Below are positions 23,138 to 34,421 of a DNA stretch of 64,000 nucleotides, in pieces; position 1 is the stretch's first letter, and each line of letters opens with the position of its first letter. The position numbers were made by a program, and so were the translations under genes. Below the pieces are notes generated by a model. The model had not been told where the DNA came from. It did no database searches and saw only the letters and a program-made list of their open reading frames with translations. The DNA is from Mercurialis annua (lineage: Eukaryota; Streptophyta; Magnoliopsida; Malpighiales; Euphorbiaceae), in contig NC_065574.1 of assembly GCF_937616625.2 (NCBI RefSeq), forward strand, positions 2,666,001 through 2,730,000. Direction: 5' to 3'.

Positions 23138-24459
23138 GGCAAAACCCATATGGAGGCCCCGCTACTTTATCAGTTTTGTTCGAGAGACCTCTACTTTAAA
23201 GTTGTTCACGTTCGGATCCCTGTACTTGGCATAATCGAATTTCGAGGCCCTTAATTGGACGGAAAAAATCGCGTGATGTCCAAACACAGTTAACGTGAGT
23301 AGAAGCAAAAATAAAAGCAATGTGGCAAAAATTTGTCCACTCATGCTCTACTTGGCATACACATAGACCATATTAGTTTTGTCTAAAATACGTAAATACC
23401 ATCCTACACAAACCAAACACTCCCTTTCTCTTTTTCCTTTTATTTTATGTTTGGTTCCTAAGAAAATCTTTCAAAAACCTTTAAAATTTTGTTAATCTAA
23501 TTTCTCTTATCCTATTTCAGGTCATGGTTTGTTACATTTTGAATGTTTATACTCTGCAGCTACGACTTGACCGCAGCTTCCACCCTCTCTTCGTCATCTC
23601 CGTCTCTTCCTCTTCTCAACCGCCGGTGAGAGTCAGAAACCTGTTAATGGCTTGAGTGAGACTCTTGAGCTTGAATTAGCCTTTGTTGTTGAGTATAAAT
23701 TACCGGTGGAGATGACACTTCTCTTTCTCTCTTGTAATGGGTTTTGATTATTTTTTGTTTTTTTTATGGGTATGGGTTTTGTTTATTATTTTTCCTCTGC
23801 TATTCATGTTTTCCTCATATGAATTGTTAACTCTTGTCGACAATGGTGGTCGGCCTGCGGGAGTTAATCTTCCCTTGGCCCTGTTTGCGCTCTTGGAGGT
23901 GTCTGCGTTGCTGGCGGTAGCGATGGAGGTGGCGGAAGAGGGGTGCGTCGTTTTACGTTTTTATCACCGGTTTGATGAAGAGACAGTATTCTGTGGCGGT
24001 GGAGGTGCAGAGTGTGAATGAATTCTCTTATTTTTACCTGTCTTTTTGAAAAAATTACGGTATTATGACGGAGGAGGAGGTGGAGGAGGGGAGATGGTGG
24101 CGGTACGGTGATGGAATGTGGCTGAGAATGGGAGAATTGGTTGCTGGTGTAAAAAAATTGTTCAGTTGCTCTTAGAAAAGTCAAAGAATGTAAAGAAAAA
24201 ATAAAATAGAAAAAGGTTTGTGTAGGAAAGAAAAATATCCAGCGTGGATATTTTATAATTAGGTGTAAATTTGAATAATAGGTTAACGGCTATGAACAGT
24301 TAGTTAACTGCAAGTGACAGTCACGCGTTTTTTTCCGTCCAATTAGGGGCGTTAAAATTCAATTTTGGCAAGTACAGGGATCCGAACGTGAATAACTTTA
24401 AGATAGGGGCCTCTCGAACAAAACTGATAAAGTAGAAGGGCCTCTGTATGGATTTTGCC
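23138..24459. mobile_element. 1.3-kb non-autonomous Mutator-like element, long TIRs
   Basis: Inverted arms of about 165 bp (23138-23302 and 24293-24459) begin GGCAAAACCCATA and GGCAAAATCCATA. They share blocks such as CTACTTTATCAGTTTTGTTC and TTCGGATCCCTGTACTTG. A 9-bp direct duplication AAAATTATT flanks the element (23129-23137 and 24460-24468), the size made by Mutator-superfamily transposases. The 1-kb interior is GC-richer, with CCGCC/TCTTCC strings and open frames on both strands (for example 23737-24021 +, 23864-24184 -) without recognisable domains. No transposase is present. The interior could be captured host sequence (Pack-MULE-like), which I cannot test here. Confidence 0.8.
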
Positions 24460-24741
24460 AAAATTATTCAATGCAACCTTGCGCCACATCTTGCAATAAC
24501 ATAGTTGTGCATCATATGGAAATTTAAACAATACAGTAATCAAATGTTACGTAAAATTAAAATAATATTGAAATACTAACATCCAATCTTTTTAATCGAT
24601 TTGTTTGAGGATAAATGAAACAAACCAAGATATGAAATTTATTGCCGTATTTTGTGGAGCACCACTTTTACTTTTAAACAAATATTACAGTGATAATAAG
24701 TTAACAACTTGTCACAAATTCATGTACAAAGTATTTGGAAA

Positions 24742-26995
24742 TCAAGTTTTTTTTAGAAATGGAACAGTTTCTTGGTGATGCATTCGAATGGACTCAACAG
24801 CTTTGACAGCAAGAGGTTCATCCTCGGGGTAACAATCAAGAGGTTCATCTAGTAGAGGCCCCGGAAGGTCGAGCAGACCCTCGAGAGTTGCATGTAGACA
24901 ATAAGCTGAGTAAGTAATGTGATACCCGCCTTCTTGAACCACGAGAACACGTCCGCCACTGTGTCTTTTTGCCAGGCCATTAACTATTCGCCCTATCTCT
25001 CGATATCCATCCATCGTCAAGCACTGCCTTCCGTTTGGGTCAAACTGCAGTTTCACAAATTCATTACATTATTTTACAATTATGTAGCATTGCAGTTGCT
25101 GACAAACAGTTTGGTTTAATTATGTGTCTTCGTCTTCGGTACAAATGAATTTTATAAAAAAAATAAAGAATTTTATAAAAAAAACAAAGAATTTTGGCTT
25201 TTATGATGCATTTTGTATTTTGATGCAAGAATCAGGTTCATTTAGAAGCTATAACAGAATGTCCAATTTAGCAGAAACATTATTAACCGACTTCCTGGCA
25301 TCTTAACACTTTAACATAATTCAAGGTCGTCAATGAGCTATATACACGGAAATACAAACTCCAAAACGGGAAACGCAGAAACAAAAACGGCAAAATAATA
25401 TTTTTTTACAGAAATAGTTGATAGACAATATAGAGCTTTTTAGAGTTTCATAAGCATTTTTTAAACCAGAAACGACTGGAGAAGTTTTCGTGCAAGATAG
25501 GTCGTGAGAATCAAATATTTCACAAGTACAAACAAATCAAACCCTCATCATTTACCATATAATTTGATCGTATTAACAGAAATCTGTAATTATGAAAGGA
25601 ACTTACAGCGCTCGAGTCTTGGCCAGCAACCAGAACAAGCATATCAGGTTGAAACTTGTCGATTGCTGGAATAACCAGTTCAGTCATAGCATGTCCATAG
25701 CCTTTGTTGCCAGTCCCAGAGGGTAAAGGTATGTTTAGATTGTAGCCAAAACCCGTTCCTTCACCAAGTTCATGAATAGATCCATTTTGTGGATGAGACG
25801 GTCCCCATGAACCATGATTCATATGGAGAGAGATGGTAAGTACTTCATCAGAGTGATAGAAGCCCTGTGCAGCTCCATTGCCATAATGCACATCGATGTC
25901 AATAACGGCAATCTTTCTACACTCTGAATCTAACCCCAATTGGACGGCTAGAGCTGCATTATTAAGGAAACAATAACCATCAGCTTGCATAGTTTGAGCA
26001 TGATGACCTGGAGGCCTAACCAATGCATAGGCAATCGGTCCATGTCCATCAAGAATGTGCTGCATTGCTGCTAATGTAGTACCGGCAGCAAGAAGAGCAG
26101 CATCCCATGATCCAGGGTTTAAGAAAGTAGCAGGACAAATCATCTTGCCACCCTCTTTGTCTGCTTGAACTAGTTCGTTTATGTAGTCTACACAATTAAG
26201 TATTACGTATCAAAATGGTGTTAAATACTAACCAATACACTCGAAAGCTTAAACCGTCCTAAAACTTGTCACATGAGACTCCAACAGCGGTTTTATATAA
26301 TATCTTAGCACATCCCTACACGCGGATGCTCATCGGACTTATAGCTTGAACAAGCACAAACTTACTTTACCTCAAACATACTTTTTTTTTGAAAGTACCT
26401 CAAACATACTTTACCTGATACATTTAATCAATCAAATGAGAATCACCAATGCTCGAATTAATTAATCAAATAGGAATTATAAAGAATCGAACTTTAAACC
26501 ATTCGATTATAGACTCGGAAATCATGTCACACACACTCTCACTATATGTCATATAACCAATTTGGAATTAATATCTCTAACCAATGAGACATAAGAAATT
26601 GGGAATTAAATTAGCACTAGTGAAGTCAAAATGGATTGACGGGTTGTATTTGTATCGGGCGACCCACTCTGTTGACACGATTAGACTCAGCATGAACACG
26701 ACCCATCGTGTCAAAAATTGAAAAGTGAAAAAGAGACCTAACCAGAGGTATGAAACGAGAGTAACTGAGGAAGACGAGCCGGAGCACCGAGATGCCAAGA
26801 AATGAACGGTGAGATAGGCCCTCTTTTAAGAATCGCCACCATATTTCTCATCCTGTCAGCATTCTCCGGGTGCTGGTCTAACACATCCAGAAACGCCGGC
26901 GCCGTTCCGGTATCGAACATCCCCTTACCGGCGTCGTGCTTGAGCATGTCCTCGTGCCAGAACACGTGTATACTCCGGCCAGCGGTGCTTCCCAT
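24742..26995 (-). CDS. HDA8: Histone deacetylase, class II-related (HDA8-like)
   Basis: Three minus-strand exons (26743-26995, 25607-26187, 24742-25044) join in phase to 378 residues, matching the size of Arabidopsis HDA8 (At1g08460). The arginase/deacetylase fold is complete. It has the catalytic His pair in RPPGHHAQ (H146, H147), zinc ligands in DIDVHYGNG (D183, H185) and SSAFDPNG (D280), and the Gly-Gly-Tyr loop in VQEGGYH. The enzyme removes acetyl groups from lysines of histones or other proteins. The family's class II-type plant members HDA8 and HDA14 are less studied than HDA5/15/18, so substrate and compartment remain open. The start at 26995 gives MGSTAGRSIHVFWHEDML, in line with the family N-terminus. 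Intron 1 carries a poly-T micro-insertion and intron 2 a GGAAAC-family patch (25342-25400). Nothing suggests loss of function. Confidence 0.93.
25342..25400. repeat. Copy of the GGAAACGG family in HDA8 intron 2
   Basis: ACACGGAAATACAAAC, AACGGGAAACGCAGAAAC and AAAACGGC follow one another in the intron. They resemble the patches at 4007-4139 and 8975-9060. Confidence 0.35.
26368..26412. mobile_element. T-tract micro-insertion with perfect 17-bp duplication (HDA8 intron 1)
   Basis: TACCTCAAACATACTTT is present at 26368-26384 and 26396-26412, with TTTTTTGAAAG between. The GAAAG after the T-tract is the same as in the insertion at 12586-12626. Confidence 0.55.
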
Positions 26996-28469
26996 AGCTA
27001 TGATCTGATCTCCTGTAGATTTAGTTAGGTGAAGAGAGACGACTCACTCACTGTCTTTAATTTAAAGATAAAATTGAATGTTGATTGTGATCTGTGTGGC
27101 CCTGGCCATGGTTGGTGAATTGGCGGTATCAACGCCGATTCACAAAACTGGCCTGGAATTGCCGTTTAGAATTCAATTCCGATTCATTGTTCTGATTTTA
27201 GGCGCTGAAAAAACCAAATTCCATTTATACCAAAAGTTTTAATTATGTTTAAAAATGTTCATATGGTAGCAATTCCTTTAAAAATGTCCCGCCATCAAAA
27301 GACACAAGCCTATACTGATCTGGCAAGAACGTGGCACTTTGATGAACCACACACATCGTTTTTATTTATGTATATCTACTAATAAATGCCAAAAAAAAAC
27401 CTTTGATTTTTCTCAAAAAATATAAAACATTTGAACTTCTAATCGTTTCGACTCTATCATTATATCCAATCGAATCTGGTTCGTCTTTCATGGTGGTAGA
27501 CAAATAAATCGCCTCCTTGGAAGACGATATGTTCGCCTTTCTTTATGAAGGACGGTCTTATATTTCTTTTATGGTTCGATTTTTTAAAACAATCAAGAAT
27601 TTTTAATACTTGTTCGGTTTTTATATTAATTCTGTGTAGATTTAAAAAAAAATTGAGAAGTCTTTAGTGTAAATTTTTAAATCTCATTGAAAATAAAAAT
27701 TGAAAAATACTAACTTTTAAAGAATTGAGCACGCCCCGTCAAATTGGAAGAAGAATATCAAATATCCCGTCCAACGTAATTTAATTCATCGTTGTGTTAA
27801 GTTAGCGCAATCCATGTGTAGGTTTTCTTTTACTTTTGAAAGTTTTTTTATTATTTAGTTCTTGAATTGTTTCCTTTTATTTAATAACTCAAAACTTGTA
27901 AATTATATAGTTGCTTTCTGTTATATGACTTTTATTTTTTATATTTTATTCTTCATTAATGAATCCTTGAATAAAAAAAGAAAAACCTTAACATTTTATC
28001 TCACACTTATTAATTTCTTCTATTTTTTTCTCAAAGCATAAATATTATTGGACTAGTGTAAAACTATTTTTCTTAAGATCTTGAACTCTTTCCATAAAAT
28101 TAGTCCATAAAGAAGAAATTGAAAATAAAATTGAACTAAAAACAGATTAAAAAACTAAAAGTAAACAATTTGCAGACTAAGTAGTGAAAGAACTATCTCA
28201 TCTAATTACAAAATAATTGAATGATATGAAAATACAAAACCTGCTTTGATCAATCAAAAACCCAAATCTTTGGTTTTAGTTAAATCTAGGCTACTGTTCA
28301 AAATCTTTTCAATTTAGGGTTTCTTTAAATCACTGCTAATGATTTGGGCAGTGTAATTTCAGTTTCTTTTGGGGTTTTCAGATTCTAATTTCTAATAGTG
28401 TGATATTTTCCCCAATCAAGAATTATTAGGTTTACAGAAAACTTTTGATTTAGAGGTTTGAATTTTGGA
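26996..28469. promoter_or_regulatory. Divergent promoter region, HDA8 (-) and ELF7 (+)
   Basis: The two genes start 1.47 kb apart and are transcribed away from each other. About 27000-27190 is GC-richer and probably holds the HDA8 leader and core promoter. About 28230-28469 is a TC-rich leader for ELF7 (TTTAGGGTTT at about 28313). The middle (27200-28200) is AT-rich with no gene. Confidence 0.5.
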
Positions 28470-30898
28470 ATGGCGTCTTATAGGCAGTTTCCGGCGCAAT
28501 CTACTTTTCCACCGCCGCCTCCGCCGCAGCAGCAACAAAGACCTAATCAGTTTAATCAAATGCCGAATTTTCCACAACATTACCCTGGAGCAGCAGCAGC
28601 TGCACCACTGCCTCCACCGCCACCTCATCAGCAATACCCGTATCAACCACCGCCTCCACCGCCACCAGACTCGTCATACCAACCTCCACCTCCACCACCA
28701 GGTGGTGGTGGATATTATCCACCACCATCACAATATCCTCAATATGGTCATCAGCCTTTACAACAACCATTGCAGCCACCTCCACCACCGCCACCGCCTC
28801 CACCGCCTTCGTCTCCCCCTCCCAGCTCTTCAATGCCACCGCCGCCACCTCCTCCTAGCTCGCCGCCGCCACCGCCTCCTAAGGAAAGTGAAAGAGACAG
28901 AGGAATGTCTAGAGGAAGGAGAGACCCGGGTGGTGGTGATGCTAAATATAAACAGCATCAGCAGCAACACATTCGGCCGCCGCCAGTTCCATCTCATGGC
29001 GGAAAGAAGGTGAATGGTCCACCGGGGAGAGTGGAGACCGAGGAGGAACGGAGGTTAAGGAAGAAAAGAGAATTTGAGAAGCAAAGACAAGAGGAAAAGC
29101 ATAAGCAACAATTGAAAGAATCTCAGAATTCAATTTTGCAGAAGACTCAAAATTTGTCTGCTCAAAAAGGCCATGGTTCTATTGTTGGATCAAGAATGGG
29201 AGATAGACGGGCTACTCCATTACTGGGTGGGGAGAGGATTGAAAATAGGTTGAAGAAGCCAACAACATTCATATGTAAATTGAAGTGAGTATTTTGATTA
29301 GTAATATTTATGTACTTAGTAATATTTTGATTAGAACTGACATTCTTAAATCTGTTAGAAAGTGCTTAGTTCTGTCACTTTCCAATACTTACATTACATT
29401 TTCTTGTTTGCTTTCTGAAGATTCCGTAATGAACTTCCTGATCCAAGTGCACAGCCAAAGCTTATGAGTATGAAGAGGGATAAAGATCGGTACGTACTTG
29501 CAGTATGTAGATTTATGCCTTATTGTACTACATGTTTGGTAGTGATAGAAACCAGTTACAGATTTATTGCATTGATGCACCTATTTAAGCTTAGTGGTTA
29601 GGCATGACTATAGATGTAAAATTTCACTAACGCAATAAAGATGTTGTAGAGGAAGAGATTATTTGTAATGAAGTCAGTGAAGATTGACAGTTGGCCTTAG
29701 AGTTAAGCTACAATCTGTAATATTATGTGAAACTGAATATTCCAAAGAAGCAAGAAGAAGTCTTAGGAAGGAGGTAAGTTTCCACCTCAGCGTAAACTGA
29801 TAAAATCTTCTCTGTTTGTAAAAGGAATCTCTATTAGATAGGTATCAGAAAGAAGGCAGCCGAAGATGGTATTTTTACTTAAAATGAGACATGATCAAGG
29901 TGGATGATAATAGTTGCATTTAGTATTCTGCTTATGTTAAGATTCTTTATCCTTTAAAGAAGAAAGTTGTGATTGTTTTTCTTTTAGCGTATAGAAGATT
30001 TGCTAATAGCTAAATGATGTACCATTGGGAATGGTCATTTTGAATTCATGTAGTGCCCCAAGTAGTAAGCACCACATTCTTCTTGTTATATGAAGAGAAG
30101 CTGGGTACTGCCGAAAAATGGATGAGAAGCTTATAAAATTTAGGGCCAGCTCACTGGACAGCCAAGGAAAATTAGATAATGAAGAGAACATACGATTTAG
30201 ACTGATAATGTGGAGGAATTTACGTGGTTCCTTATTTTGATACTCCAATATAAATGATAAAGTGGAAGCAAGTATATAAGTACAGTCTTCAACTTTTAGG
30301 CTCCACTTTGGCTTACATAGAAATATGATTTAAATATTTTGAAGCTGATTCAATAAATTTTTGACGTCAAATGTAGGGTTATATTCTATTGATCGACTGA
30401 TACGACTCAGATGTCATGCTCTACTACTTGCATTGTAAAGCTTTTATTGTTTTAAATTCTTTTCTTTGCAGATATACTAAATACACAATCACATCATTGG
30501 AGAAAATGTATAAACCACAACTTTTTGTGGAGCCAGATCTTGGGATACCTCTGGACCTACTAGATCTCAGTGTATACAAGTATAGTGTTTGCCATCTACA
30601 TCTTTTCTGCCTTGTTTTATTTCTTCCCACCTTTTCTCATAGATAATACAACATAACAACCTTGATTGTCCTTTTCTCCTTTTCTAGTCCTCTTAAAGGT
30701 AGGCCACCTCCAATTCTTGATCCAGAAGATGAGGAATTATTGCGGGATGATGAAGCGGTTACTCCTGTAAAAAGAGATGGGTTAAAGATAAAAGGTCGTC
30801 CCACTGATAAAGGTGTTGCTTGGCTGGTCAAAACACAATACATATCTTCTTTGAGCACAGAAACGACCAAACAGGTTTTTTTTTACTCACATAGTTGC

Positions 30899-30943
<45 letters not shown>

Positions 30944-33650
30944 CTGCTATCCATATTGTTCATTTCTGTCTTTTAAGCTGATGCATTTACATTTTGCAGT
31001 CTATGACCGAAAAACAAGCAAAAGAACACCGAGAAAAGAAAGGAGGGCACAACCTTTTGGAGAACAATAATAGGTTTTTTTTTCTTCTATTGCAAGCGAA
31101 TCAAACTTCTGAAAAAAAATGATAGGGGGAAAATATTGGTCATTTTTTTCTTTCTTTTACTTTATCAGAAAATGAAATTCTAAAAAGATTAACAATATTT
31201 CAGGGAGAGTCAAATCAAGGAAATCGAAGCATTATTCGAGGCATCCAAGCTACCCCCTGTCCATGCAACCAACAAAAGTCTCAAGCCTGTTGAGATTTTA
31301 CCGCTTCTACCTTATTTTGAACGGTATGTTTTTAATGCCTTAAAACTGCATTTTATAGGAGATGTCATTTCCATGTCTGGGTCCCTCGATGAACTGATAG
31401 TTAATTTTAAGTGCACCAAATGCATTTTTGGATGTAGTAATATATTGGATACATTTTTCTGACAATGTTACTCATTCTTTTCTTGAACATTTTTTATGAT
31501 TTTAGACATTTCTATTCTCACTGTTGATAAAGCAACCTACAATTTGTAGCCTGGGATTGTGATCAAGCAACATTTTGTAGTTAAAACCTTGTTTTCTGTG
31601 CAACAAGAAATAAATTACAAAAGTACATCTTGTCCATGCTGATAATGTTGATATCCCATATGGCTATAGGAATAAAATCTAGGTTAGCAAAGTAAAATTT
31701 GCGTTACAATATCGTCGCTCAACTATAATAGTCTAATAGAGTAGGCCAATTTATTTTTGTCAAATTAACAGTGATAGAGGTATATTTTTTTGTAAGTTTT
31801 TTGTGTGTTCAAAATTAGAATCTGTGAAAGGATGCACAATTTTTTAGCAGTCTATACTTCTGGTTACAATTTGTTTGAGCTATCAAACCCCTATATAATC
31901 ATCTGGTAAAAGATCTCTTGTTTGTAACTATCACCAGCAAGCAAGTGTGTGGCTGTCATGGTGGTCTACAGATCCAATTATATAAGTTATACTTAGCTGG
32001 GCAAGAGAAATGCAATAAGTGTTCAAGAATTTATACATAATAGCCTAAGCCTATATGTCTTTTTTGCTTAGGCAATATCCAAATATTGGATTCTTATCCC
32101 ACTGTCTTAAGAACTGAATTATAATTCAGATACAGATCCATTCCTATGCAAGCACACAGTTGTTGTTTCGTGGAAGTTCTCATTCAATAATTTAGTATTT
32201 CCTGACAAAGTCATTATGCTGGTCTTACTAAATTATATAATGGGATAATTAATATAACTCCCATGAGGTTAGGTCAAAAGTTATGCTTTCTGTATTTTAA
32301 AAATCTCTGTTAAATAACCCTAATCTTTTGAGTAGCAGATCACCGTGCCTATCAACATTCTCATTTTTTACGTCAGCTTGATATAACGTTGCTATTGCAC
32401 CAGGTATGATGATAAATTTGTTTCGGTGGCATTTGATAATGCTCCTACAGCCGATTCAGAAATCTACAGTAAGTTGAATCCATCTGTTCGTGAGGCCTGT
32501 GAATCAAGGGTGAGTTGAATAAGTAGGTGCCTTGCATGCAGGCAGGAAAATCATAGTCAAATATGCCTTGATTTTTTTTTATTCTGGTTGTACTATTAAT
32601 TTTAAATTTTATACTTCTCATTTAAACATAAATATATCATCAAGTCTGTAAAATTCTCATTCAAGTTACCTCGGATATAAAATTATCTTGATATTACTAA
32701 TTTCAAGAACATGGTCTTAAGTGCTTTTTTCTTTTTGGCGGTATAGGCTGTTATGAAAGCTTGTGTGGCAACAGGATCAGATCCAGGTAACCCAGAAAAG
32801 TTTTTAGCATACATGACCCCTGCGCCTGATGAGGTGATCTGTCTGTTTTGAAATTTTAAATATCATATTTGCTACTTTTTTATATGATAACATTCAAACT
32901 ATAGTTATTATCACTGTTTTATTATTGTAGCTGTCAAAGGATATGTTTGATGAAAATGAGGATATCTCGTATAACTGGATTCGCGAGTATCATTGGGATG
33001 TAAGTGCCTCGTCCTTTTTTCTAGTAATGCCGCCTGGAAATCCAATATTGAACTGCTTTATGAAATTTAATGTTGACACCTCAAACAGGTACGGGGTGAT
33101 GATGCTAATGACCCAACAACATTCCTTGTTGCATTTCAAGATGACGCTGCTCATTATCTGGTACGAATTAGAACTTGAGTTTAGTATTTAATAACCATTG
33201 CAGAAACATCCCTTCATTTTCACAAATTGTATGCAATTTGACAATATGGTTGATTAGTCAACGTGACTGGCATGTTTTATCATCTTGCTGCAGCCTCTTC
33301 CCACAAAGATTAACTTAAGGAAAAAACGAGCCAGAGAGGGAAGAGCTGGGGACGAGGTAGAACATTTTCCAGCACCATCAAGCGTGACAGTGAGGCGGAG
33401 ATCAATTGCTGCTGCAAGAGAACTCAGGGATTCTGGGGTATTGTCATTCAAGCATTTACACGTTATTACTAGTACGTGATGGATATTAGTCTGTATGCTA
33501 CTGACCTGGTTATTTTTTCAGGGTGCTTCAACTTCAAGAGGTAATATGGGAGTAGCGGATGATGACGACGACATTGGAAGATCGCATAGGGGTGCTCGAG
33601 ACCGGGATATGGACAATTATAGCGAAGCCGAAGATGACATGTCTGAATGA
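28470..33650 (+). CDS. ELF7: Paf1 complex subunit PAF1 homologue (ELF7)
   Basis: Twelve exons: 28470-29284, 29421-29489, 30472-30579, 30688-30874, 31000-31073, 31204-31323, 32404-32509, 32747-32833, 32931-32999, 33089-33160, 33294-33437 and 33522-33650. All are in phase and give 659 residues. The N-terminal 150 residues are almost pure Pro/Gln/Tyr low complexity. A basic, coiled-coil-like segment follows (ETEEERRLRKKREFEKQRQE). Then comes the conserved PAF1 domain, with CKLKFRNELPDPSAQPKLM and LDPEDEELLRDDEAVTP as landmarks. The tail is acidic and Ser-rich (ADDDDDIGRS, YSEAEDDMSE). Arabidopsis ELF7 is a nuclear subunit of the Paf1 complex, which rides on RNA polymerase II, promotes H3K4/H3K36 methylation and keeps FLC-type floral repressors active. 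The protein is longer than the roughly 590 residues of Arabidopsis ELF7, mainly through the Pro-rich part. Confidence 0.94.
30899..30943. repeat. (TTA)n microsatellite, about 15 units, ELF7 intron 4
   Basis: An uninterrupted TTA/ATT trinucleotide run lies directly after the donor of ELF7 exon 4 (exon end 30874). It is probably length-polymorphic and does not touch coding sequence. Confidence 0.95.
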
Positions 33651-34421
33651 CCTGTCCTTATGCAAAATGGCATATGGTTGCTCAAGACCAGGAGATGAAT
33701 TGTTTGGATGACTGGGCCCCGACGAAATACCGTCACAGTGGAAAATGACCACAAATATTTTTTATCTGGATGCTGAAGTGATACAAGCTGATGAGGTAGA
33801 GATAATGCACTGTAAATGGCAACCATCCAAATATACATGTTCTTTTTCTATTTATTTCAGGTTGTAGCTGATTGTAGTTGACTAGTTTTTCACAATACCA
33901 TAAAAGGCAGAAAGAATGAAGATGAACAGAAAGCGAACATGAGAGGTTTCTCATTTTATTTCCTGTATAACAAGTTTTATTTAATATATGAAATAGTTGT
34001 TTATCTTTAGTTTTTAAATATATTGCTTATTTGCCGGCATCTTCATTTTAAGGAGCAAACATAACATAAAGAATCTTCTCTAAGAATTCAACTTTTGTTT
34101 CTAAACCCTAGTAATTACCGAAAAACATCGCCATAATTTTGCTTCAGACATCAAAGTAGTTAACCATTATCCTGAAAGTAAGGTATTCAGAATTTGGTAG
34201 ATCAAACATTTATACACCACAACCCTTTTTTCTTAAAGAGATCAATATTTTGGTACAAAGAAGTCAGAAAATCTGTACATCATTAAACCTAGAAAATCTT
34301 TAAAATAGAATATTTACTTTGGAGACATGACGAGGATTAAAAAAACAATCATATTAAGAAATTTGATTGGTGCCTACTTTTAATAACCACGGATATCATA
34401 AGACTCATAAATCGGAAACTC
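33651..34421. other. Convergent 3' region, ELF7 (+) and MMS19 (-)
   Basis: The stop codons face each other 771 bases apart. The interval presumably consists of the two 3' UTRs with little spacer between. Short open frames here are chance. Confidence 0.5.

Noticed and set aside
23737..24184. Open frames in the interior of the Mutator-like element
   Set aside because: Frames on opposite strands overlap, show no domains and sit between transposon TIRs, so they were not annotated as genes.
28465..29013. Alternative frames on both strands over ELF7 exon 1
   Set aside because: They mirror the CCX/GGX-rich proline repeats. The frame that splices in phase into the PAF1 domain is the real one.
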